The notes: generated by a model not told the origin, from the sequence alone. Counted from the first letter of the stretch, positions 10,837 through 22,054 are shown. The stretch is 64,000 nucleotides of DNA from Strobilurus pachycystidiatus (GCA_019915135.1 JAHLMK010000018.1:868001-932000); one strand, 5' to 3'. Numbers and translations are program-made.

Positions 10837-12293
10837 TTAGTCAAAACACTTTTCCCAATCACCCTCCCCACCCGACCTCGCATACACCTGACTGTCCACA
10901 AACGCCTGCAGCTTGCACATGTCGCCATCAGAGCAGAATGGCAAGAGCTGCACCTCATCGTTTACCAGGATCCTGACATGCTCCCCTTCCCCACACGCCA
11001 CCTTCTCCACGACCATTCTCGCCGAGAACGGCACCATCCTATCCGCGCGCCATATCCTGCCCTTGTCGGGCTGGACAACACTTAGTGGCTCCACCTCCGG
11101 CTGCTTGAACAGCCCCATCGCAGCGTAGATTGCTATCATCTGGTTATCGTGACTGAAATCCGCGTAGATTGTCCGGTTGAGGGGAAACGTCGCCTCGTCA
11201 GTGTCTAGCGTAGAGTTGGTCTGGGTGCTGTCGACGACAGGCGTACCCGTTAGACGGGCGATGAGCTCGTTCACGTATCCGACACCCTGCACACGACCCA
11301 GATAGGCCCCATATCCCCTCCCGTAGTATTTGTTCAGATCACCTGTATATTCAAAGCCAACCCAGTCATCGTCTCGATCAAAAACGTCGCACCAGGGAGA
11401 GCGCTTTTGCTTATCAATGGTGTCGAAAGCGCAGAGCGTCATGAGCTGATAAATGTCCTCATCAACGAGGTTGGCACCAGGCGCCCAGGCGTTGAGGCGT
11501 GCGGTTATGGTGGGAGCATAGATTGCCTTCCATGCAGCGGTCTGTTCATCGGCCGAGCCAGCATTAGTGCACATGCCATCGTCGAGGGTGTTGTTGGACG
11601 CAGCACCCTCTTCCGGGATGACGACGGAGAGTGGTGGGGGCTTATGGGGGCTGTAGCCGACCGTCCAGTGCAAGGCGGATTGAACGACACGATTTGAGCC
11701 TGAGGCGCGTATGAAGGGTTCCGAGAGATGTGGATAACGAGCACGCAAAACGCGTCCTGAATCGCGGGCCCTTTGCAACATATCAGACTTGGTATCCTGA
11801 TAACAAGAAGAGAAACGTACTGCTCTTCCCCGAATAGCATCAAGTCATTCTGACCAAGATCGTACACATAGTCTTCCAAAAAGTCCAGCTTGGAGTTCGT
11901 GTACTCCGTGACGCTGAGCAGCTTGTTGAGGGCGGCGATGATGCCTGAGCTGGCGCCTGAGGTTGGATACCGCGCGCCATGGCGTTCGATGAGGTTGACC
12001 TGGGAGACGACACAGCCCTCTGGCGGTGGAAGATATGGTGCAAGTGGTGTGAATGGCGAGTAGTAGCCCCATCTCAAGGGCTTTCCGTAATTTCCGCCGA
12101 CCGTGTCTGATGCCACTGATCGACCAAAGATCTGGCCAGAGAGGGCAGAGAGAGAGCATAAGAACAAGGCGGATAGTCCCATCGTCATCCACATGGTCCG
12201 TGCCCTCGTCGCCAAGTAATCTGAAAGCTGCCCTCCGCGCTTGGTGGCAGGCCGTCTCATCCCTTGCTTCTCATCGGTCAAAAGTGACCCCAT
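10837..12293 (-). CDS. Histidine acid phosphatase (phytase-like), membrane anchored
   Basis: Phosphomonoesterase of the branch-2 histidine phosphatase family, whose fungal members include 3-phytases. RHGARYP (104-110) is the nucleophile-histidine motif and SHDNQM (H365, D366) is the proton-donor motif. Two exons (11821-12293 and 10837-11770) give 468 residues, the usual size. Unlike secreted phytases it begins with about 34 hydrophilic, basic residues and then a hydrophobic segment (about 35-56, MWMTMGLSALFLCSLSALSG). That is a type II signal-anchor layout, so the enzyme probably faces the cell surface or the secretory lumen. Several N-glycosylation sequons are present (NNT, NST, NRT). The start MGSLLTDEK is the first in-frame ATG. 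The gene is divergent from the F-box gene, with 272 bp between starts. Confidence 0.9.
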
Positions 12294-12565
12294 TGAGCAG
12301 GATCTTTGTGTGTCAGTCGTGGAGGTCGTTCTGTCGCCGTCGAGGAGGGAGTATTTCACTCATCGAGACATGGTGGCATGAATCAAACATGCGTCACTCA
12401 CGGCCACATGCGCGGTGGCCATGCGGCTATCATGCGATCAGTAATTGGTCCGTGCCAATGAATGAATGAACGCAACCATAGATACACGCCCACGTGCGCC
12501 CATGATTGACCGTTATGAAATTCAAATTTCTTTCCTTCGCACCACATCCTGCTCGTCATCGAGCC

Positions 12566-15147
12566 ATGCCTCCACGAACCGCAAAGCGACAAAAAGCAGC
12601 CGTCGAAGGCAGCGCTGAAAAGGAAAATGTGCCTGCTGTCGCGTCTGCATCTCGAAGGCGGTCAAAGCGGGGCGCGGGAGATATCACGCTCGCCAACCTG
12701 CCATTCGATGTTCTTCTCGAGGTGCGATCCCATCGCAGCCGTTTGCCACATCATGGCGCTGACTCCAGCTCAAAGATTGCTGCTGGGCTTCAGCCGCTGG
12801 ATGTCTTCAATTTGACGCGTGTCGACAAGGAGCTCCGCAGCGTTTTCCTCAGCAAGTCGTCCATTGGATCCTGGAGGTCTGCAAGAGCGAATCTACCGGA
12901 TTTTCCAGCACCAGCTCGGGGCATGTCAGAGCCAGTGTGGGTGCACTTGGTGTATAGCAAGATCTGCCATGTACGTTATCGTTTTCTCCAAGCGGCGCCT
13001 TGATTGACGCGTCGTAGTTCTGCTGGGAAAAGACCGTCATGGTCCCGGACTTTCACCTGCAGTGCAGGATCTGCCCCTCTTGCTCCGAGACCCAGTCCGT
13101 ATCTGCCATTCTTTGCCTTCACCCGATCTCATCAACGCGACAGCCTCATCGGGTACAACCAGATTGTGGACGAACTCTTTGAAGAGGCAGGTTTACGCCG
13201 GGTAACCGAGATATTCCAGGCTATTCCTACTCATTACGCAGGCTCGTGTCTTTGTTTCCAGGTCATCCCTCTGATAACTCACCGGCAGTCCAGCCTACCA
13301 GAAGCGCAAGGAGACAACGCGATATGCCTTGCTATTTGACTACAAAGAGGCAGAAACGCATTTCAACGTGGATTGGGATACTTATGCTGCGGAACGAAAG
13401 CTCGTTGTGGCCGAAAGATCAAAAGTGACTATATCTTTTCTACTTTGTCGTCGGACCGTATCTAATGCTTCATATAGCATGCAAACCTTTGTGATCGTTG
13501 GCGAAGTCAATGCGTCAATCAACGAGCAACCGAACTCCATGACCTGAAGAAAAAACGCCAGAGAGCGTAAGTGCTCGATTTATAACACCACAAAAAGCGT
13601 CTGAAAACATCTATAGCATCTGGGATAAACTTGTCGAATTGGGTTTTGAAGAGGAACTGAAGTACATGAAAAGTTTCGATCCGGCGCAGAACTCCTCCTT
13701 TTACTCTCACAAACGTGTCAAAGGGACGAACGCCTTGACGACTCGAGGTGAGAGATTTTCCGTGATACCCTCGAAGCATACTTATGTCGAAATCAAACCT
13801 TCGCAGGTTGGAACGCCATGGCTGGTGACATGATGGAGTTCATGACCTGCCTTCGCACCAAGCGCCTCAAGCGTGAACACGCAGTCGTGTACAATGCTCG
13901 CAAGGTCATCGCCGCCAATGTATTGAGGGAATGGAAGAGCCAGCCGAATCGTACTCCCCCACAGAAGCTGTACCCTTCAGTCGCCGACTTTTGCGCCATG
14001 GAGCAGGTACACGCGGTCCTGGATCAGCCAGACACGGTCGCGGTCACGAAGGAGAGCTTCAACCTCGTACAACTTCATATCTCGGAGCTTTCGGAGACTT
14101 GGCGGGAGGAGATTTTCAAGAAGATGGGAAAGATCGTGACAGGGAAGGACCTCAACGTGGCGGACTCAGTCGCCCATGCCGAGCTGGCGACCAGTGTACT
14201 GGTCTGCTCAGACTGCAGCGGTAATTCAAATTACACGCAGGTGACGCCTCTCTTCTATCCCGACTCGCTGGTGCACAAGTGCTGTATGAGCGGGCATGTG
14301 TCGTCTTATGGCGTATGTGGGGAGAAGAATCCCGAAGATAAGGCCATGGCGGTGTCCACACCAAACCATCATATAGGGTGGTTAGGAGCTGGCTCTTACT
14401 CTCGGAAGCCATGGTGTGGGGAGAAGGCTCTGAAGAAGAACGAGATCATGACGGATATTGTGAGGAGGGTCGTGCGGAGGGTGGGTCTGAACCCAAAGAC
14501 AGCGACGGTGAAGGACATGGACAGGCATATGCAACTTCTTGAGTGTAAGGAGTGTCCTCTGCCGCAGCGCAGGTCGAGGTCGGTGTACAGTGACGACGAG
14601 GATGAGTTTTTCAGCGAGGAGGACGAGGATGACATGCTTCCGGACCGTCTGTTCTTGAATTGGCGGGCATTCGTGAGTTTTCTGTGTCTGTTTCTGTCCA
14701 GCTTGTTGATTTGATTTGCTACATGTATAGGTTACGCATCTCTATCGGAGACACTTCTTTGATTACTTGGATATGCCGCCCGTCAACATGCCCGCCGAGG
14801 TCATGAGTGGTCGGCAGGAGGATGATCTACCGGATGGGTACCAGGTCTTGGAGACGGAAGATACACCCATCGTCTATGACTGCCTGCATTGCCGGGACCT
14901 ACCTTGTGAAGATCTGGATGGATGGATTGGAGAGGATATCGAGACCCACATTGCCATTCGGTGCGCCTTCAATCGCTTTTGGTATCTATGTGGAGGAGTG
15001 CTGATTGACCATGCACGCAGTCATGGTATCGAGGAACCAGTGGCGGATACGGACTACTGCTCGAAGTTTGGACAACCCGGGGAGGCGTGGCAAGAGAAGG
15101 TTTATCTCACGGATGGAGACAGATTGCCCGGATGTGTGATATGCTAA
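12566..15147 (+). CDS. Large F-box protein (Agaricomycete type)
   Basis: Probable SCF ubiquitin-ligase receptor. After a basic N-terminus comes the F-box: LANLPFDVLLE, intron, IAAGLQPLDVFNLTRVDK. Then follow the features of a widespread mushroom family: LFLSKSSIGSWRSARANL-like text, LPDFPAPARGMSEPVW and a Cys cluster (KICHFCWEK...CRICPSC). Nine exons: 12566-12721, 12776-12970, 13018-13094, 13144-13245, 13289-13424, 13478-13566, 13617-13747, 13807-14672, 14731-15147; 722 residues. A second Cys/His-rich stretch (CSDCSG...CCMSGH) and an acidic Ser-rich run (SVYSDDEDEFFSEEDEDD) lie in exon 8. The C-terminal third has CLHCRDLPCEDLDGW, not assigned. Confidence 0.87.
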
Positions 15148-15532
15148 AGGTTCTCAAACGCGGATCGTGGTACAAGTTACTTAAACTGTTTCATTACCTC
15201 TCGCTATCGAAACACACCACTCATTAATATTTTTGTCAATTCTTTGACTCTCCTTACCTTACCATTTCAACGTTCCACTTTCAGTATAGTACTATCTCGG
15301 ATTTCTTCGTGTCTGCGCGCTAGTTTATACCTAGACTCTTGAACATGACATGTCTTTTCGTTTGTTCTCGCTTTTACCGAGCGGTCAGTATGGGGCGGCT
15401 TTGGGGCAGCTCATATCGGGATGTGGGTCCAATCGTTGTGAACGGGTCAGTTGACCCGTAGCGCGTCTCGGAAAAATCTTGCCCGTGGCAATTTGGGCAA
15501 CCAATGTAAATAGCTGAGAACCACAAGAACAA

Positions 15533-15619
15533 GGCGCTATGGTGTAGCGGTAGCACATGGGATTCTGACTGAGATGTTAGATACTTCCCACAACCCAGGT
15601 TCGATCCCTGGTAGTGCCT
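15533..15619 (+). tRNA. tRNA-Gln(CTG): tRNA-Gln (anticodon CTG), with a 16-nt intron
   Basis: Acceptor arms GGCGCTA/TAGTGCC pair over seven positions (one G-U). The D arm contains GTGTAGCGGTAGCAC. The anticodon stem is TGGGA/TCCCA with loop TT-CTG-A-[intron]-T, and the T arm is CCAGG-TTCGATC-CCTGG. The intron is 15569-15584, in the canonical position 37/38. A TTTT run follows at 15619-15622, as expected for Pol III termination. Box B (GGTTCGATCCC) is canonical. CTG identity rests on my placing the intron after A37. Confidence 0.88.
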
Positions 15620-15653
15620 TTTGCCGCAATCATCATTCATCAATGTTGCGCGC

Positions 15654-15981
15654 TAGGGTGGCGCAGTAAACCTCGGCGGTCGGTTTGAAACTGTTACTTA
15701 CCGACCCTCATTTTTAGCCAGGTTTCCATACCGTTACTAACAGTTTCGATACCGGCACGTGATCTTTTCACGTGAGGGCGCGCCGCGCCGCCGCCCTCCC
15801 GCCTCATCCCCGCCCTCTTGTCGCCCGGTGACTGGTCCCAGCAGCGCGGCGGCCCTCACGTGAAGCAATCACGTGCTGGTATTGATACCGGCCGCCGAGG
15901 GTTTCGATACCGTATCAAAACCGTTAAAAACCGTCATAAACCCTAGGTGTATCAAAACCTAGGGTTTACTGCGCCACCCTA
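15654..15981. mobile_element. hAT-like MITE, 328 bp, with 8-bp target duplication
   Basis: The ends TAGGGTGGCGCAGTAAAC and GTTTACTGCGCCACCCTA are perfect inverted repeats. The element is flanked on both sides by TTGCGCGC (15646-15653 and 15982-15989), an 8-bp target duplication as made by hAT transposases. No coding capacity, so it is non-autonomous. The inside is an imperfect palindrome: two CACGTG pairs mirror each other (15756, 15769 and 15857, 15870), and a hairpin TAAACCCTAGGT/ACCTAGGGTTTA lies near the 3' end (15937-15968). It starts 34 bp after the tRNA-Gln gene. Intact ends and an identical target duplication suggest a fairly recent insertion. Confidence 0.9.
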
Positions 15982-16536
15982 TTGCGCGCAGCGCCACATA
16001 TAATAATAAAATATAATATTTTCTGTAAAAATTGGCATCATACAAATTATAATATTCATTGTTCAGTCTTGAAAAAAAGGGAATGAGTGAGAGAGAGTCT
16101 TGAGCTTGAGCCTTGACTCTGGAGTTCTCAGTTGGATGACGGAGACTCGGTCACTCGGATCTGGAGAATCTGTAGGTCCCTCAATGTTGAATGCGGGGCA
16201 GTTTAGGCTTCCGCAATCAGTTACTTCACTTTGGGTCAATGCTCAAGTTGGATGTCCCTCATGAGATTCTCTCGACTGTGCACGGTAGGTGACCGTCCAG
16301 ATGACCGTTGAAAGGTGAACACCGCTCAGATGTCTCGTATCTATGTCCACCTTATCCCCGCCTGCCCCACATTTTGTACTTATTGACCTCAAGTAAACAC
16401 CGCCAATGGTGGAAGGTACCATACATTCCACCTCAGGATGCCCGCTAATGTCCACGTACTAAAAGACGTATTCCTCTGATACGACAGTCCATAAACATCT
16501 ACGATTCTCTAGCATACTCATCGACCAAAGTTTACC
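15982..16536. other. Intergenic, AT-rich then unique
   Basis: About 100 bases of AT-rich DNA just past the MITE, then the presumed upstream region of the secreted acidic protein gene. No ORF or regulatory motif stood out. Confidence 0.5.
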
Positions 16537-17413
16537 ATGTCCCTCCTTGGCACACTATTTCTCTTTTTCATAGCCGCCGCATCTGTGACAGCGATCAACA
16601 ACACAATCGTTATAATCAACAACGCAGAGACGCCTTCCCTTCATCGTCGCGGACTGACACCGGTCGGGAAATGGAGAGCAGATAGTTGTATCCCCCAGGT
16701 AAGTAATGAGGTCGCCATGATACCCGCTTTGATGTCCGCATTATCAGGTCTTCGCCGACTATGGCTTCGGTCTCATAACGTCTTGCGCTCCGAACAACGT
16801 TACCGGCGCTTGCCTTCCGGCCTACCAGACCACTGCACCACTCGCAGCATCCCTCGGATTGGATATCGACACGACCTGGTAAGAGTCTCAAGACTTTCAA
16901 TTTCCGACGTCGCAAACCAACACATCATGGCTCCAGTGATACAGGCGAAGAGTCCGATGACGACTGCTTGAGCGACCGGCTCATCAGATATTCGAGGACG
17001 AGCACGAAGCCGGTCCTGGTTGTCTGGGTAGAGTCATATTGTTTACTGAGTTTGTTGATCTCACATTCTGAATAGGATGGCGCTCTTATCGACGACCTGT
17101 TGGAGAACCTTGACCTGGAGCTCCCAGACGACGATGAGGACGAAGATGAGTATGAGGATGAAAATGAGGACGAGGACGAGGACGAGGACGAGGAAGGTCC
17201 TGGGGAAGACGACGACGACGACGATGGAGACGATGAAGAGGACGAGGAGGACATTATCCCAAGGCAGTGAGTTCCGTCGGATTTGGTGCCAGGACTAGCT
17301 CTGAATCAAATCATAGCGCCGACATCGTCTTGATCAAGGTTAAGGGACACCCTTTGGTGGAGACATCGATGAACTGCACCGGCGTCGATGGACCTGCCGA
17401 GGGAACGTATTAG
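16537..17413 (+). CDS. Secreted protein with long Asp/Glu-rich tract
   Basis: Function not recognised. It begins with a clear signal peptide (MSLLGTLFLFFIAAASVTA), so export is likely. The next 100 residues are cysteine-bearing (DSCIPQ, SCAPNNVTGACLP, CDTGEESDDDC) with an NNT-type glycosylation sequon. A region of about 45 residues, nearly all Asp and Glu, follows, encoded at about 17128-17256. The protein ends in IVLIKVKGHPLVETSMNCTG and a short tail. Five exons: 16537-16698, 16748-16878, 16937-17027, 17076-17266, 17317-17413; 223 residues. Cation binding by the acidic tract is possible but only an inference. The antisense frame (poly-Ser) is an artefact of the GAC/GAG repeats. Confidence 0.75.
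17076..17266 (+). repeat. GAC/GAG low-complexity tract inside an exon
   Basis: Imperfect GAC, GAG and GAT triplets dominate about 17128-17256, in exon 4 of the secreted acidic protein, and encode its Asp/Glu run. Such tracts are prone to length change by slippage. Confidence 0.8.
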
Positions 17414-20074
17414 TTTATAACTTGATTGTGTACCCAATGATACAGGGACTCATTCGTCTCAATATGTCGGAGCTTGTCACCCCAACAATGCTCCATATTC
17501 CTCAGATTGTTTGTATTCTGGGACGTCGGATTCCGAGAGCTCCCTTGAGGCTAGGCGAAAGGAGTAGTCGGAGAACAGATATGACGGAAAGGCCCTCGGG
17601 AGACTTTCCGGCGATGCGAGCGTGTGAGCTTGACGATTCGCCTCAAAGATTGTCGGTTGAGGGAGAACACGTCGTCTGTTGCCCCATTACAGCGCCCTTC
17701 TTTGCAAGACTATACCAAGAGCACGCAGATCGATACGCCATTCGACCTGTCTCCAAGCACAACAAAGCGTTGAAAGTAGGATGCTGTTATGTGCACGTGT
17801 GCGGTTGAGGACCCGCTAGCAGCCCCGGGATGGACGGCCTCGGAGATACACACTGGCAGGACAGCTAGTCGCATACAGAACAGCCGTCACTTTAGGACAT
17901 AGTGAGAAGATGGACTCGAAGACTCGACGAAGAGTGACGGAAGCAAGACGTACATGATGCTTACCAGTACCATCATCTTCGGGTGTGGAAGGTGCCGGTG
18001 AAAGGCTGAGCTTGTGTACAGGGGTTGTATAGGTACATATTCATTACTAGTACATAGGAGCCAGAAATCCGAGTAGCGTAGATGTAGCATCATGTTGAGA
18101 GAGTAAGTAGCAAAGGGGAAAGCAATATACCCAGCGAGAGAAAGAGTAAGACGGAAGCCAAATCAAACGGAATTCCCTGGAATGGAGACTGAAGCGAGAG
18201 ACGTCTGCATCAAACGTGTAGAAGACCTTGCGAGATGGCTGATGACCGACGTCAGATGGATCGACAAGTCAAGCGAAAGAATATCACAGACCCCGGTGGA
18301 AGCGAGATCGCAAGATCACTGTAGTGGGAACGCGTACGCCTCGCGTCAAGATCTCGGGAGCTCTGTCACCTTCGTCGAGTGAAGACGCGTAGTTGTCAAG
18401 CTTGTTCAGCTGCGATCCCGAATGTTGAGCAGTGTATGACAGATAAGTAGTAGAAACACGTCGCCCACCCTTGCCTCCAGTTCAAACCGCAGGGCATAGA
18501 GATCAAGGAGGCACCCACGGCACCGGTGGAAAGAATGGTACAGCTCACGAAGCTTCCGACCTTTTTTATCCCGGTGATCACAGGTGTTCGCTAGGCGAGC
18601 CTCGATCCTTGATTTCCACAGCATGTCAAAGACATACCGAATTGAGAAGAGACGAAAGCGTACTCGAGCAATGCGACCCGTGTTTGAGCACGGATCCTGT
18701 TCATTTGTGTGTCCGCCCTGGCCTCGCATTCTTCGGCCATCCATGTCATCGTGTCCTGGATGCCGATGCGCAGAGTCTGAGACACAAGATGCGGACATGA
18801 CACGAAGAGCAGAAACGCCAGCGGTGGTGTGTCCTTTGCAACGTGGCTAACAAGGCGCTGGGCGGCAAGATCTTTTATGGAGGATATGTGCAAGAAGAAT
18901 TTCATAGCGATGGGTAGGCTTAGGATACCATAGCAAAGGGATGCACCTTATGTACGAAATCGCGCAAGGCCAGCTCTGTCAATGGACGTGATATGCTCGC
19001 GCCGCGTGGGAATCTGGTGGGATTATGGGCATATCGATTAATCTAGTTCCCGCCTTCAATTCAATTGAAGAATCGAGAGAACTGTGCTTACCCGTAGTAG
19101 GTCTCAAGAGACGGTAACAAGTGTTTACCGCCGTCTCTTGACAGTATGGATGTGCAGACGTGCGAACGCTTGTAAACCGACTTATGAGAATGTTGGTGGG
19201 CTTTCTTCCAGTTCGAGCCGCAGTCAAGCACCTCCCTAGCCAATCGACGCATGGCCTTGAGCATGATCACCAGAAGCTGTCAAGGAAGATCCCGACTTAT
19301 GAGCGATTCGGACGAGTCCGAGATACGATATTCAAATGGCTCAGTCCGCGCGCCAAAGGAGCCTTCAGGGATAGACACCTGTTCTAGTGAGAAGCCAGTC
19401 ATCAGGACACAGCCTAGCGTCTAGAAACGATTGACGCCGACGCCTGGGCAGCCATTTTGTGTATGATCGCTGACCGATGTCAACAAATTAAGAAGACAGA
19501 GTGTGGGGAAGTCACTTGCGACGGAGATCCGGAACATGTGTGGAATTGTATACTGCACTACACTGCCCAGCGTTATGACGTTAAGACTTCGTAAGACTCG
19601 GACTGGCAGATGGCGAAATTAGGAGAGATCATTTTGAGTCGGCGTCGACGAAACGGCGAGTGACGCGCGAAATAAGACTTCGTCCGCAGCTTCGAGTATG
19701 AGAAGCGCGTCTCCGCTGATAGATATCCAGCTGGGCCATGGCGAGTCTGGGTGTGAGATGAATCGACCGGGGACAGCGGAGACAAGGTGGTGCAGTAGAG
19801 GACTAAGAGATAGCGTAGATAGCTCCGCTGATTCTGGGTCTTGGTATATAACCTTTGATCTACTGTATCATCGTGAGCCTCAATCAATCGCGCCCAGAAG
19901 GTAGCGCTCGTACCTGCTTTCAGAATCACGAAATTGCCAGAACTCGAGTCGCGCCAGCTGTTCGTGCAAAGTGTGCTCGGCGCGAGAAGGAAAGCGATAT
20001 TTCAAAAGTCCGCTCGATCGCGTCGGCGCGCCCTTTGATCATTCGGAGTTACAATCTCCATCTTGCAATCGACC
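17414..20074. other. Gene-poor interval of about 2.7 kb
   Basis: No gene could be assigned with confidence. Frames are short and broken on both strands. The best candidate is a two-exon minus-strand reading (18406-18905, listed separately). A minus-strand frame at 19088-19270 ends at a gtaagc donor-like site, and another (17887-18093) ends with a hydrophobic stretch (MMVLVSIMYVLLPSLF). They could be exons of one poorly conserved membrane protein, or decayed sequence. Confidence 0.4.
18406..18905 (-). CDS. Doubtful two-exon hypothetical protein
   Basis: Exons 18638-18905 and 18406-18590, joined over a 47-nt intron with gtatgt and a cctag acceptor, keep one frame of about 150 residues (MKFFLHISSIKDLAAQ... 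ending LLLICHTLLNIRDRS). It has hydrophobic patches (PPLAFLLFVS, GDVFLLLICHTLL) but no recognisable domain. The frame is consistent with coding but not proof of it. It might be the end of a longer gene starting nearer 19.3 kb. Confidence 0.3.
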
Positions 20075-20957
20075 ATGACTACAGAGTGTACAATTTGCCT
20101 TGAACCCTACAAGGAGCCCGTTTCCATCCCTTGCGGTGCGTATTCTTTATCCTTGACTGTATCGCTCGAGTACTCAATAATGTCAGGCCACATATTCTGC
20201 TCTGGCTGCCTACAGGCGCATATTTCGCGGACGATTGCCGTCAAAAATGGCGTGAACGCGCAGTGCCCAACGTGTCAGCTAGAGTTCGCCTTTTGTACGT
20301 CCTCGTGTCTTCCATCTTCTTGCGTCTCTGACCCACCTATCATAGTGACGCCTGATGTGATGCTTTATCTACTCTTCGGTCACGACTTTGATGCTGACAG
20401 TTCCGATACAGCTCACCCTCGTCATGAAACCACTGCACAAGCACATTCACTCGAGCATTCGCAAGGTCTACATTGACATGAACAGTACCGAGATCGACGC
20501 CCTCAAGGCGAAGCTCAAGGGGAAGGATGCATCGCTACTGGCTAGTGAGAAGAGGCTCACGGATACCGAGAGGAAATTGATGGAGACAGAAATTGCACTG
20601 AAGAGAGAGATTGCGAAACGGATGCAGCGAGACCTTTCAGAGGCAAGGGAGAAACGCGTATCAACCTCGGGCTCGGGCTCTCGAGAACTTTCAAAATCCA
20701 CCAGCAGCGTCCCCGCGAAGAGCAACGAGGACATTGTCTATATGGGGAGCAGCTTGGGGAAACGCCTTTCGAGCGGCTCCAATTTACCCGCTGGTCCTCT
20801 GCATGCTGCCAAGCGACTTCGCGCATACGTCGACGTACCGCCCAATCGCCAGAGGACAGTGGCTCCCGCACCTCACCTCGAACAGAGGACAGTGGCTCCT
20901 GCACCCCGCCTGGCATTATATGGCAATCCACTGACCTTTCGACCTCGGAAGGAGTGA
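20075..20957 (+). CDS. RING-finger/coiled-coil protein, copy 1
   Basis: Probable RING-type E3 ubiquitin ligase. A C3HC4 finger begins almost at the start: CTICLEPY, then SIPC|GHIFCSGC, then CPTC. Four exons: 20075-20135, 20187-20294, an 11-nt microexon 20346-20356, and 20412-20957; 241 residues. The intron interrupts the finger after its third cysteine. The microexon encodes most of LTPD. Next is the family motif HSSIRKVYID, then a coiled coil rich in Lys, Glu and Arg (about residues 85-140), a Ser-rich linker and a Pro-rich end. Its post-microexon half is very close to copy 4 at 34.4 kb (KPLxKHxHSSIRKVYID). This copy stands 11 kb away from the other four. Substrate unknown. Confidence 0.87.
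20850..20912 (+). repeat. Tandem 33-bp coding repeat
   Basis: Two units starting CAGAGGACAGTGGCTCC (20850 and 20883) encode the repeated peptide QRTVAPAP near the C-terminus of RING copy 1. The second unit is slightly shorter. Confidence 0.75.
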
Positions 20958-22054
20958 ACTTTGCTAAGTAGCGTGAGCATCCACTGACTACATACGTTAT
21001 CGCAGTCTCAACTAACAATGCCGGTTGACAGAAACGACCGCGATATCCACGATTTTTCCAGATCTGCGTGTATATCAACTCTCTGTACAATATATGATAG
21101 TGTAACTGTTTTGAGCATAGTACTTGGTCCTCCCTCTCCAGTGATTCAATGAGATCGGCGCAAACTGATCGGCGCGGAAGGAGTTTGGCGACCACACGCC
21201 TTGAGGAATAATGTATCAAACTGACAGTTCCAACTCTGAATGAAGGACAACAGTAGTGGTCAATCCGGATAGACACTGCCCCGGTCAGGTTTCAAATTAT
21301 GGACAACATCACATCAAATCTTACACTCTGGCGCCGACAAAATACACCTCACGTGAATTGTGGCGTAGTACGAAGGAACACGCTGTGTACACTCATTTGA
21401 TATATCCCCCAAGTCCAGAAAGTAGCCTGAGACGCATAAAAAATCTTGGCAGAAGGACCCAAGCCAAGGTGAATCAATCCTTCGACTGTATGTATAATTT
21501 CCGCCGTTCTGCCTCGACACTTTGGGAACTGCCATCTTTGGCCTTATGTAGAATGAAATCCTGTAGATTTTGAAAATGACCTATTCTACGCGACTATAGG
21601 CTGACTGGAAAGAACACAACCTCAGATCACGGCTTCATGCCAGTGGTCATGGCGGCACACGGTGAATATGCGTCAATCACCGATTCTCTTTATCAGACCC
21701 TCGAGAGCCATCATCTTCAGTGATCCAGACAGCTCTGAGTTGACTAGACTGGTTACTGTTGTAAGAAAAGTCCTAGCCAGAGATACTTTTTTTTTCGTAA
21801 GTTCCGTGCTCAGATACTTCTGCACTCGAATGGGAAACCCTGTGTATACTATGTATTTGGGATACCCAGCTCATCAGTGTCGCGCGGCATCGGATTTGAA
21901 GCTGGTCTATTCAAAAACTCAAGAAAACAAGCAAGTAAAACATACAGTAGAAATACACGAAGGGGTCATCTCCTTCTCGAAAGCAACCTGGTGCTTTTAT
22001 CTCAATCCCATTAGAAGGCTTCAGTAACATATCATATCACCACGGCACCAATCT
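20958..22054. other. Intergenic, about 1.1 kb
   Basis: Lies between two convergent genes. Frames are short and lack splice-supported extensions. I see no RNA gene or repeat here. Confidence 0.5.

Noticed and set aside
15374..15643. 89-residue minus-strand frame
   Set aside because: Runs through the tRNA-Gln gene; no protein evidence.
16925..17254. Minus-strand poly-Ser frame
   Set aside because: Antisense shadow of the GAC/GAG tract in the secreted acidic protein.
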